Source: Melioribacteraceae bacterium (GTDB lineage: Bacteria > Bacteroidota > Ignavibacteria > Ignavibacteriales > Melioribacteraceae). From it: a stretch of DNA of 6,048 nt. Every line of letters starts with the position of its first letter. Within the stretch, counting starts at the first letter, position 1. Under the pieces are notes generated by a model. The model did not search any database. It saw only the letters and a program-made list of their open reading frames with translations, and was not told the origin of the DNA. The DNA lies in assembly GCA_027036655.1 (NCBI GenBank), contig JALWEC010000558.1:1-6048 (forward strand), in the 5' to 3' direction. This document shows, one piece after another, positions 1 to 6,048 of this stretch. The position numbers and the translations under genes were made by a program.

Positions 1-1082
1 AGATTTCCATTTGAAGTTCCCAATCTTGCCAAACCGTATCTCATAGTAGAATTTACCGTTTTAAATTGTCCGCCAATGTAAACGAAACCATTGGCAACCG
101 TAATCATTTTAACGGCGTTATTTACCGTTGCAGACCAAGAGCTTAAACTACACGAGGTATTTAGCTTTGCCACATAAGAACGAGCTTCATTGCATATCGA
201 AGTAAACTGTCCCCCTATATAAAGATAAGGCGAATCATAAAAAATCGAATTCACGATGTCATTCGGTTCCGGTTTCCAAGTCGAGTCTGTGCTTCCGTCG
301 GATAATTCGACTCGCGCCAAATTTTTTATTGAAAGTGAGCTAATTTGGGTAAAGCCCCCTCCGCAATAAAGATAAGTCCCATCGGTTACAAGCGTATAAA
401 CCGAAGCATTCGGATTCGGTGCCCAAGAAGCGTCCGCGCTACCGTCCGTATTATTTACCTTTGCCAAACGCTCTATCGATTCGGAAGATAATGAAGTAAA
501 ATCTCCGCCGAGATAAATATCGGAACCATTAACAATAATTGCTCTTACCTGATAATTTGGTTGTGGCTGCCAAGCGGAATCGAGAGTGCCATCGGAAACA
601 TCAAATCTGGCAAGATTTTTGTACGTCTGATTAATACCTGCTATTCTGTAAAAACCTCCTCCGACATACAATTTTCCGTTATCAAGAGTAAGCGTATTGA
701 CAAAATTATCAGGATTGGGTTGCCATTCATCGACAGTATAGGTTGAAGTAATGTGAGCGAGATTATATCGTGTTGAATCGCCCACTTTTGTAAAATCGCC
801 GCCAATATAAACGCCTCCGTTCCCGTCTGAGATCATACAATAAATATCGCCGTTTACATTCGGGAAAGATAAATTGGGTTCCGTTGAAGTAGTTGAAATT
901 ATTGCAAGGTTTGCCGTATTCGGACCAACATAGTTGAAGTCTCCGCCAATGTAATAGTTACTTCCGTCCGAAACAATAGCAAAAACGCCATTGTCGGTAA
1001 TCCAAAATGACCTGGCGGGAGATTGAGCGAATGATAAAATAGATGATAAGAAAAATAATATTAAAAAAGTAATTCGTCTCAT
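1..1082 (-). CDS. Secreted delta-60 repeat (DUF5122-type) beta-propeller protein, N-terminal part, cut by the window edge
   Basis: The reading frame stays open from an ATG at 1082-1080 to the left edge, giving 360 residues with no stop, so the C-terminus is missing. An AAGGGG ribosome-binding site lies about six bases before the ATG. Residues 1-19 form a signal peptide (basic MRR, hydrophobic core, SFA before Gln20), so the product is exported. The rest is seven repeats marked by a YIGGDF-like motif at residues 44, 92, 139, 190, 239, 288 and 335, a period of 47-51 residues. Complete units also carry NLARF/NLARV, then DGTLDSAW or DGSTDSTW, then a PNP/PEPN turn. This matches the delta-60 repeat family, predicted to fold as beta-propeller blades. 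In related bacteria such proteins often end in a type IX secretion sorting domain, but that end is not visible here. No enzymatic residues are evident, and its role (surface or extracellular) is inferred. Family call is strong; function is unknown. Confidence 0.9.
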   Translation of the reverse strand, partial: MRRITFLILFFLSSILSFAQSPARSFWITDNGVFAIVSDGSNYYIGGDFNYVGPNTANLAIISTTSTEPNLSFPNVNGDIYCMISDGNGGVYIGGDFTKVGDSTRYNLAHITSTYTVDEWQPNPDNFVNTLTLDNGKLYVGGGFYRIAGINQTYKNLARFDVSDGTLDSAWQPQPNYQVRAIIVNGSDIYLGGDFTSLSSESIERLAKVNNTDGSADASWAPNPNASVYTLVTDGTYLYCGGGFTQISSLSIKNLARVELSDGSTDSTWKPEPNDIVNSIFYDSPYLYIGGQFTSICNEARSYVAKLNTSCSLSSWSATVNNAVKMITVANGFVYIGGQFKTVNSTMRYGLARLGTSNGN

Positions 1083-1616
1083 AGCTACCCCTTAAGTTTT
1101 GAAAAAAATAAATTTAACTTAGAAAAAACGAAAATTTTTTAATGTGAACAAAAGCACAATTATTGCTTTCTCGTAAACGTAAAACGTTAATGAAAATATT
1201 AAGTACAGAAAAAGAATTAAGTCGCAATAAGGCGATATTTGACAAAAACCGTACATTTTCCCGAGCTAAATTTGTGATAAAATCCGGAGACAAAAAAAAT
1301 AGTCGAATATTCATTGGACAAGTAAATATGTAACTTTTGTTCGATGAATAACAGAGACATTTGTAAAACCTAAAATTGTCATATTGAGTTATCCAAGCTT
1401 ATCCCAACTGATTTTTGTTGGGGGCGAAGATAAAAGTCGCTCGAAGTATATCTAAGTTAGGTATTATCACCTAATTTGAGATTCTTCTCCAGCTCTGCCT
1501 TAGCGGATGAGCAGAATGACATATTCGGGGTTATGCAAAGCCTTCTGTAAACTAAAATAAAGAAAAAGGGGCGTTAAGTCAAGAATGAAGCATTTACCGG
1601 TTTATTGCCGAATTGC
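1083..1616. other. Intergenic stretch without a convincing gene
   Basis: This stretch lies between the start of the minus-strand propeller gene and the tRNA terminator. It is AT-rich at its left end and holds the palindromic element described separately (1377-1522). Two small inverted repeats sit upstream of the propeller gene: AAAGCA/TGCTTT with a 7-base spacer (1151-1169) and AACGT/ACGTT with a 3-base spacer (1176-1188). They could be operator-like or chance in AT-rich DNA. One plus-strand ORF of 47 codons (ATG 1190, TAA 1331-1333) has no ribosome-binding site and no recognisable similarity, so it is not called as a gene. I see no clear promoter for the minus-strand gene. Confidence 0.6.
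1377..1522. repeat. Composite palindromic intergenic element (REP/MITE-like)
   Basis: The stretch begins TGTCATATTG and ends CAGAATGACA. The reverse complement of the end is TGTCATTCTG, which matches the start at 8 of 10 bases, so the element has imperfect terminal inverted repeats. Inside are three hairpins in a row. CCCAAC/GTTGGG has an 8-base loop (1403-1422). TTAGGT/ACCTAA has a 6-base loop (1457-1474). The third is a compound stem at 1481-1517 with ATTCT/AGAAT outside, GCTC/GAGC inside and a CC/GG tip. The phrase ATTCTTC...AGAATGACA resembles intergenic repeats I know from many bacterial genomes. It lacks a U-tract after any hairpin, so it is not a plain terminator, and no transposase is present. 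That it is a dispersed repeat is inferred from form, since only one copy lies in the window. Confidence 0.5.
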
Positions 1617-1656
1617 AAAAAAAAAACCTCGCAAAATTTAATCTGCGAGGTTTTTT
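1617..1656 (-). terminator. Intrinsic terminator of tRNA-Thr
   Basis: Read on the minus strand, CCTCGCA pairs perfectly with TGCGAGG across a 10-base loop (1627-1650). It is followed by a run of ten T (1626-1617), and six A precede the stem. It begins six bases after the tRNA 3' end, the normal place for a tRNA terminator. The A and T tracts on both sides make it usable in the plus direction too, with a six-T tract at 1651-1656, but no plus-strand gene ends here. Confidence 0.9.
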
Positions 1657-1662
1657 ACGAGG

Positions 1663-1735
1663 AGCTGGCGGACGGACTTGAACCGCCGACCGGCTGATTA
1701 CAAATCAGCTGCTCTACCAACTGAGCTACGCCAGC
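1663..1735 (-). tRNA. tRNA-Thr, anticodon UGU
   Basis: The minus strand folds as a complete 73-base cloverleaf. The acceptor arm is GCTGGCG/CGCCAGC. The D arm is GCTC/GAGC with the loop AGTTGGTA. The anticodon stem is GCTGA/TCAGC with loop TTTGTAA, placing TGT at the anticodon and so decoding ACA threonine codons. The variable loop has five bases, and the T arm is GGCGG/CCGTC (one G-U pair) with loop TTCAAGT. The discriminator base is U. The following bases are CCT, so the 3' CCA is not encoded and must be added enzymatically, as is usual in Bacteroidota-like genomes. It is transcribed away from trkA and is followed by its own terminator. TTGACG and TACATTTTG lie just upstream on the minus strand, but their spacing is too short to call a promoter with confidence. 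Confidence 0.97.
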
Positions 1736-1853
1736 ATTTCAAAATGTAAACAACGTGTTAACGTCAATAATTTGAAGTGCTAAAATTACAATAATAAAAA
1801 AAACTATGCAAGAAATTTTTAATGTGAAAATTGAATTTATTAAAATTTTCCTT

Positions 1854-1881
1854 TTGAATTGAAAGCCGTAAAAAATATAAG
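1854..1881 (+). promoter_or_regulatory. Possible promoter of the trkA-trkH operon
   Basis: TTGAAT (1854-1859) and TATAAG (1876-1881) are separated by 16 bases, a fair sigma-70-like pair 52 bases ahead of the trkA start. The surrounding DNA is very AT-rich, so such matches arise easily by chance. No Bacteroidetes-type TAnnTTTG box is seen at a proper spacing. No riboswitch fold (for example the c-di-AMP type found before some K+ transporters) is recognisable in the short leader. Confidence 0.3.
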
Positions 1882-1932
1882 TAAATTAGAAAGTTAATAT
1901 TGACTAAATATTATTTATAAACGGAGAAATTA

Positions 1933-3273
1933 ATGAAAATCATAATCGCCGGCGCAGGCGAAGTAGGATTGCACCTCGCAAAAGAACTTTCACTCGATAA
2001 CCACGATATTACAATGCTCGATATTAATCCCGCAAAAATCGAAGAAATTGATTCGACTACGGACGTTCTTTCGCTACAGTCGTCCGCCACATCGATTAGC
2101 GCTTTGAAGGAAGCTCACATTGACCAAACCGATTTAATGCTGGCGGTAACTTCAAGCGAATCGGTAAATGTTACCGCCTCGATTCTGGCGAAAAAACTCG
2201 GCGCAAAAAAAACTATCGCGCGCGTAAGTCATGCGGAATACATTTCCGATGAAAATCTTCCCTTTCTACACGAATTGGGAATTGATTATCTTATTTATCC
2301 GGAAGAGATTGTAGCCAACGAAATAACCGGCTTAATCAGGCGCGCTGCGGCAAGCGATATTGTTGAATTTGAGAAGGGAAAACTTACTCTGCTCGGAATC
2401 AGAATTGATAAAAACGCTCCGATTAACCGGAAAACCATGATAGAAATCGGCACCGAGTATGCTTCTCACGAATTTCGCATTGTAGCGATTAAAAGACTGA
2501 TGCGGACGCTTATTCCCGTTGGGAACGACAGCGTAATAGAAGGCGATCAAATTTTTGTTCTGACAACCTCAAAAGGGATTCCCGAAATCCTGAAGATAAC
2601 CGGAAAGGAAAACACCAAGCTCGAGAATATTATGATACTCGGCGGCGGCAGAATCGGGAGAAAAGTCGCTAAAAATCTTGAGAACGAAATAAATGTCAAG
2701 CTGATTGAATCCAATCCCGAGAGGACAATCGAGCTTGCCGACTATCTGAAAAATACGCTTGTAATTCAAGGCGACGGACGAAATATCGATTTGCTGGCGC
2801 AGGAGGGAATTGTAGATATGGATGGTTTCATTGCGGTAACCGAGGACGCGGAAACCAACATCATTACTTGTTTGATGGCAAAACATCTCGGAGCCAAAAA
2901 GACAATCGCTCAGGTTGATAATGTTGATTACATACCTCTTACGCACACTATCGGATTGGATTCTCTTATCAACAAAAAGCTGATTGCGGCTAACACAATT
3001 TCAAGATTTGTAAGGAAAGCCAATCTTGTTTCCACGATAAATATTTTCGGTATTGACGCTGAAGTTTTTGAATATAATGTTCAGGAGAAAGCTTATATCA
3101 CAAAAGATGAAATCCGTAATTTGAAAATTCCGAGAAACGCAATCATAGGCGGAGCGGTTAGAGGTGAAGAAGGATTTATTACAGTCGGATCTTCCAAGCT
3201 GCAAGCCGGCGACAAAGTCGTGGTTTTTGCTCTTCCTGATGCAATCCCGAAGTTGGAAAAATTATTTAAATAG
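1933..3273 (+). CDS. trkA: TrkA, NAD-binding regulatory subunit of Trk potassium uptake
   Basis: TrkA is a cytosolic, peripheral membrane protein that assembles under TrkH and gates K+ flux in response to bound nucleotides. The 446 residues (E. coli TrkA is 458) show the full duplicated RCK layout. The first RCK_N Rossmann domain has GAGEVG at residues 7-12 and the acidic residue D30 at the end of strand 2. The first RCK_C spans about 145-225. The second RCK_N has GGGRIG at 237-242 and the acidic E259. The second RCK_C spans about 367-446. The paired phrase LGAKKTIA occurs in both halves, underlining the duplication. The ATG at 1933 is preceded by GGAG with a six-base spacer, a good start. 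trkH follows after a single base, so the two are surely co-transcribed. No damage or truncation is seen. Confidence 0.97.
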   Translation: MKIIIAGAGEVGLHLAKELSLDNHDITMLDINPAKIEEIDSTTDVLSLQSSATSISALKEAHIDQTDLMLAVTSSESVNVTASILAKKLGAKKTIARVSHAEYISDENLPFLHELGIDYLIYPEEIVANEITGLIRRAAASDIVEFEKGKLTLLGIRIDKNAPINRKTMIEIGTEYASHEFRIVAIKRLMRTLIPVGNDSVIEGDQIFVLTTSKGIPEILKITGKENTKLENIMILGGGRIGRKVAKNLENEINVKLIESNPERTIELADYLKNTLVIQGDGRNIDLLAQEGIVDMDGFIAVTEDAETNIITCLMAKHLGAKKTIAQVDNVDYIPLTHTIGLDSLINKKLIAANTISRFVRKANLVSTINIFGIDAEVFEYNVQEKAYITKDEIRNLKIPRNAIIGGAVRGEEGFITVGSSKLQAGDKVVVFALPDAIPKLEKLFK

Positions 3274-3274
3274 A

Positions 3275-4723
3275 ATGATAAATATTAAAGCTGTACTTAA
3301 AGTAATTTCCTTTTTACTGATTTTGGACGGACTCGGTATGCTTCTCGGCATACCGTTTTCGTTATATTATGGCGATAACGATTGGAATGCGCTTTTATTT
3401 ACAGGCTCGGGAATAATAGCCGTAGGGATAGTTCTTTTTTTGTTGACGCACGAAGATAAATTTGAAGTTAAGAAAAGGGAAAGTTTTATCATTGTCGGAA
3501 TCGGCTGGATTGTGATGTCTTTGTTCGGCGCGCTTCCTTTTGTAGTCCATGGTTCAATCCCTTCATACACGGATGCGTTTTTCGAAACGATGTCGGGTTT
3601 TACCACAACGGGCGCGTCAATCTTAAACGATATTGAAGCGATGCCGCACGGATTGTTATTCTGGCGCAGTTTAACGCAGTGGTTCGGGGGAATGGGAATT
3701 ATCGTTCTTTCGCTGGCAATTTTACCGATACTCGGCATAGGAGGAATGCAGCTTTTTGTTGCGGAGGTTCCCGGACCGACTAAAGATAAAATTCACCCCC
3801 GCGTAAGGGAAACGGCAAAAAGACTTTGGGGAATTTACGCGGCGCTCACTTTGGCTGAAACACTTCTGCTGATGCTCGGGGGAATGACATTTTTTGACGC
3901 AATCAATCATTCGTTTACGACAATGGCTACGGGAGGTTATTCCACCAAGCAGGCAAGTATCGCCTACTTTACTTCGCCTTTTATACAATATGTGATAATT
4001 GTTTTCATGTTTCTTGCCGGAATGAATTTTACGCTTCATTATTTTTGGATACACGGGAAATTCGGACGATTGAAAAGGGATGACGAGCTGAAATTTTACG
4101 CGCTCGTAATTTTCGGCGTTTCTCTCGTTATCGCTATAGACTTGTTTTCGCAGCATCACGGCGGTTTGGAAAAATCTTTCCGCGATTCCTTATTTCAAAC
4201 TGTCTCGACCGTAACTACTACCGGCTATGTAACATCAGATTACGAATCGTGGGGTCCGTTTTATCAAATCCTTTTCTTCATCCTTCTTTTTGCGGGGGGA
4301 TGCGCCGGCTCAACAGGCGGGGGAATAAAAATGGTACGGCACAGAATCTTGATGAAAAACAGCTCTCTGGAACTTAAACGGCTGCTTCATCCCCGCGCAG
4401 TGCTCCTTGTTCGTTTTAACGGGCATATTGTCAGTTACGAAATTATGTCGAATATAATTGCTTTTGCTTTCTGGTATGTTGCAATATTTTTATTCGGAAC
4501 GCTCGTAATGTCGCTGCTCGGATTGGATTTTGCCAGCTCGATAGGCGCTGTTGCAACTTCGCTCGGAAATGTCGGACCGGGAATCGGAACCGTGGGACCC
4601 AGTTTTAATTTTTCGCATGTTTCAATTGCAGGGAAATGGGTTTTATCTGCATTAATGTTGGTTGGAAGACTTGAGCTTTTTACTATTTTGATTATCTTTT
4701 CAAGGAGTTTTTGGAAAAAATAG
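3275..4723 (+). CDS. trkH: TrkH, K+-conducting membrane subunit
   Basis: TrkH forms the ion pathway of the Trk potassium system in the inner membrane. I place the start at ATG 3275, one base after the trkA stop, giving 482 residues, in line with about 483 for E. coli TrkH. An in-frame ATG at 3164 would overlap trkA by 110 bases and add 37 atypical residues. The four pore loops of the superfamily are all present. They read FTTTGAS (Gly113), MATGGYS (Gly220-Gly221), VTTTGYV (Gly317) and SLGNVGPG (filter glycine probably Gly434). Two hydrophobic segments precede the first M-P-M unit, as in TrkH rather than KtrB. The conserved gating-loop stretch GGCAGSTGGGIK and the C-terminal GRLELFT are intact. 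No strong Shine-Dalgarno lies before the start, so translational coupling to trkA is likely. H+/K+ symport versus channel-like function cannot be told from sequence. Confidence 0.96.
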   Translation: MINIKAVLKVISFLLILDGLGMLLGIPFSLYYGDNDWNALLFTGSGIIAVGIVLFLLTHEDKFEVKKRESFIIVGIGWIVMSLFGALPFVVHGSIPSYTDAFFETMSGFTTTGASILNDIEAMPHGLLFWRSLTQWFGGMGIIVLSLAILPILGIGGMQLFVAEVPGPTKDKIHPRVRETAKRLWGIYAALTLAETLLLMLGGMTFFDAINHSFTTMATGGYSTKQASIAYFTSPFIQYVIIVFMFLAGMNFTLHYFWIHGKFGRLKRDDELKFYALVIFGVSLVIAIDLFSQHHGGLEKSFRDSLFQTVSTVTTTGYVTSDYESWGPFYQILFFILLFAGGCAGSTGGGIKMVRHRILMKNSSLELKRLLHPRAVLLVRFNGHIVSYEIMSNIIAFAFWYVAIFLFGTLVMSLLGLDFASSIGAVATSLGNVGPGIGTVGPSFNFSHVSIAGKWVLSALMLVGRLELFTILIIFSRSFWKK

Positions 4724-4730
4724 GTTTAAA

Positions 4731-5504
4731 ATGAAAAAACTTAAATTTGCGATATTCTTATTAACGGTTTTTCTTTCATTTTCTGTGAAAGCGCAGGAAA
4801 TTTACTTTGCCCAAAGTTTTACTACGGACGGGAAAGCAATAAACGCAAGAAATAATTGGCTTATTCCGTCAAAGGGAAAATCTATTTTTATCCTTTTTGA
4901 TGCAAAAGATAATCCGCCGAAAAGTAAGATGCTTTATCTTTACATAGATAAAAAGAAAGGGGATAAATACGAAGCATGGGATTCCAAATCGGTGATGATG
5001 CCTGATTACAGAAACTGGTTCGTTTATCGTCAGAAGTTCAAAGAGCCGGGGGAATATCAAATTTATGTTACGGATAAATCTAATCGCGAGTTGGCAAGGG
5101 GAAAGCTGACAATCAGAGTAAAGGCGGCGCCTTTTAAACCGGAAACACAAAAAAGCGCGCCTTATTACAAAAGGGTTAAACTTACTTTCAGCGAATGGGT
5201 GATTAGCGGCATGCCCTTCAGACCGTTGAAAATTAAGCAGATTTCGCGACCTCCCGATTCTGTTTGCGTTTACATCAAGCATCCCGATTCGCTTAACACT
5301 AACAAAATTTACGCTGATATTTATAAGCAAAATCCCTACACGAAAGATTGGGAGCAAATTGACGAAAAGGAATATGCGATTCTCCCTTCGTGGGATTACG
5401 CTTTCTTTAAACTGAAATTTAAGGATGAAGGTTACTATAAAATTTCAATCTATGATGAAAAAAGAGAATTTATTAAATCGGGATTTTTGAAAGTTGTAAA
5501 GTGA
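4731..5504 (+). CDS. Exported protein of unknown function with two similar beta-rich units, third gene of the trk operon
   Basis: I do not recognise a named family. The 257-residue product begins with a clear signal peptide (MKKLK, hydrophobic core, cleavage likely after SVKA at residue 21), with no lipobox cysteine and no later membrane segment, so it should be periplasmic or secreted. The mature part contains an internal duplication of about 65 residues. KFKEPGEYQIYVTDK at 102-116 aligns with KFKDEGYYKISIYDE at 229-243. Both are preceded by an aromatic W-x-Y/F patch and followed by a strand ending LTIRV or LKVVK, and the spacing is 127 residues. The pattern suggests two beta-sandwich (Ig-like) units, an inference. 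The start lies seven bases after the trkH stop with no good ribosome-binding site (AAGGAG occurs 23 bases upstream, too far), again implying coupling. A link to K+ uptake is suggested only by position. Confidence 0.85.
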   Translation: MKKLKFAIFLLTVFLSFSVKAQEIYFAQSFTTDGKAINARNNWLIPSKGKSIFILFDAKDNPPKSKMLYLYIDKKKGDKYEAWDSKSVMMPDYRNWFVYRQKFKEPGEYQIYVTDKSNRELARGKLTIRVKAAPFKPETQKSAPYYKRVKLTFSEWVISGMPFRPLKIKQISRPPDSVCVYIKHPDSLNTNKIYADIYKQNPYTKDWEQIDEKEYAILPSWDYAFFKLKFKDEGYYKISIYDEKREFIKSGFLKVVK

Positions 5505-5530
5505 TTACAATTATAAATTACAAATTATAA
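5504..5530. repeat. Short imperfect tandem repeat after the operon
   Basis: ATTACAATTATAA (5504-5516) is followed at once by ATTACAAATTATAA (5517-5530), two copies differing by one inserted A. It overlaps the last base of the stop codon. It resembles the ATTACAAATTA tails common between genes in AT-rich Bacteroidota-like genomes, so it is probably still bacterial DNA. No hairpin terminator is visible here for the trk operon. Confidence 0.5.
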
Positions 5531-5685
5531 ATCTCATGCACAAAAACAAAGTTCATTTATATTTTCATGCTTTTTGAAGACGATCAACTATAATAACAAA
5601 GTAAAGAAAACATATTGTGTTACTGTAACAAAAAAACATTAGTGCCATCCTATACAAGAGAGAATGCAACAGCACACATATACTC

Positions 5686-5709
5686 TATATATATATATAT
5701 ATATATATA
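5686..5709. repeat. (TA)12 microsatellite
   Basis: Twelve uninterrupted TA units lie inside the CpG-free stretch. Such arrays are typical of eukaryotic noncoding DNA and are also a common place for assembly errors. Confidence 0.98.
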
Positions 5710-5998
5710 ATGGTGGCATACACACATAAACCATGGTGAAATATGACCTGCATAAAACAATAGTGACATAGTGTGGAAGAAATATACCATCAACTTATTA
5801 ACAGAATATGCAGTGTATGATACAGGTTGTGAAACAATTTCAAACAAAACATAATATTACATGCAGCAAATCTTAGTTAACAAACTGCAGTATCACACAA
5901 TCCATACCTCTAGAAAAACTGAGGGTATTCCAGCTCCTCTGAGTGACTAATAATAAGAAAACATTTAGTTTTGGGGTCAGCCTTTGACTACTACATAT

Positions 5999-6033
5999 TG
6001 TGTGTGTCTGTGTGTGTGTGTGTGTGTGTGTGT
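5999..6033. repeat. (TG)n microsatellite
   Basis: A TG run of nine bases (5999-6007) is interrupted by one C (6008), then twelve perfect TG units follow (6009-6032) plus a final T. TG/CA arrays of this length are characteristic of animal genomes and scarce in bacteria. It lies 15 bases from the window end. Confidence 0.98.
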
Positions 6034-6048
6034 ATATTAGTGTGCATG

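Larger units (their letters stand above)
5531..6048. other. Eukaryote-like, CpG-free noncoding DNA (probable chimera or contamination)
   Basis: No bacterial gene, ribosome-binding site or terminator is recognisable. By hand scan the last CpG is at 5581-5582, and none occurs in the remaining 466 bases. For 5641-6048 I count 66 C and 74 G in 408 bases, so about 12 CpG would be expected by chance. TpG and CpA are abundant. The stretch carries a (TA)12 and a (TG)12 microsatellite. CpG loss with TpG/CpA excess is the mark of cytosine-methylated eukaryotic genomes, and dinucleotide arrays of this length are rare in bacteria. The bacterial genes to the left are CpG-rich. I infer foreign DNA joined to the bacterial contig somewhere in about 5531-5583. 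The source species cannot be told. Confidence 0.75.

Noticed and set aside
561..746. Plus-strand ORF of 61 codons
   Set aside because: It lies opposite the propeller gene, whose minus-strand frame carries clear repeats across it, and it has no recognisable protein features.
1114..1314. Minus-strand ORF of 66 codons upstream of the propeller gene
   Set aside because: It has no ribosome-binding site and no recognisable similarity, its composition follows the AT-rich background, and it conflicts with an equally open short frame on the other strand.
1900..1920. TTGACT followed by TATAA as a trkA promoter
   Set aside because: The spacing is about ten bases, too short for a sigma-70 promoter.
3164..3274. 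N-terminal extension of TrkH from an upstream in-frame ATG
   Set aside because: It would lie inside trkA and add 37 residues unlike TrkH. Starting at 3275 gives the usual family length and a one-base gap to trkA.
2332..4159. Several minus-strand ORFs of 67-145 codons opposite trkA and trkH
   Set aside because: The plus-strand frames have full family motifs throughout, so these are shadows.
4869..5357. Minus-strand ORF of 162 codons
   Set aside because: It is a shadow of the exported-protein gene, which has a signal peptide and an internal protein repeat, while this frame shows neither.
5650..5847. Minus-strand ORF of 65 codons
   Set aside because: Part of it is the translated TA microsatellite (a Tyr-Ile run), and it lies in CpG-free noncoding DNA.
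5999..6033. CRISPR-like or other functional repeat array
   Set aside because: It is a simple dinucleotide run with no repeat-spacer structure.

Overview
The window looks like the end of a bacterial contig from the Bacteroidota/Chlorobiota/Ignavibacteriota side of the tree, joined at its right end to DNA of a different, probably eukaryotic, character. The lineage is inferred from several points. The left gene is a secreted delta-60-repeat beta-propeller protein, a kind common in that group. The tRNA gene does not encode its CCA end. Intergenic spaces are AT-rich, while the genes have moderate GC and frequent CpG. The lineage call is tentative, because there is no rRNA or marker gene to settle it.

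Layout. Positions 1-1082 (minus strand) hold the N-terminal 360 residues of an exported protein with seven repeats of about 49 residues; its C-terminus lies off the left edge. Positions 1083-1616 contain no convincing gene, but they include a composite palindromic element of about 146 bp (1377-1522). A tRNA-Thr(UGU) gene (1735 to 1663, minus) is followed directly by an intrinsic terminator (1656-1617). A short AT-rich spacer separates it from a plus-strand operon at 1933-5504: trkA (cytosolic regulatory subunit of a potassium channel/transporter), trkH (its membrane pore subunit) starting one base after the trkA stop, and a 257-residue exported protein of unknown function with an internal duplication, starting seven bases after the trkH stop.

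How the genes fit together. TrkH forms the K+ pathway through the inner membrane. TrkA binds dinucleotides through two Rossmann (RCK) domains and gates it. The third product should be secreted or periplasmic. It is placed as part of the same transcript, but nothing in its sequence proves a role in K+ uptake.

From about 5531 to the end the character changes abruptly. There is no bacterial gene, a hand scan finds no CpG dinucleotide at all after 5582, and there are two dinucleotide microsatellites, (TA)12 and (TG)12. This is best read as an assembly chimera or contaminating eukaryotic (possibly host) sequence. I found no convincing new biological system. The items most worth checking are the chimeric junction, the unknown exported gene tied to trkAH, and the composite palindromic repeat.
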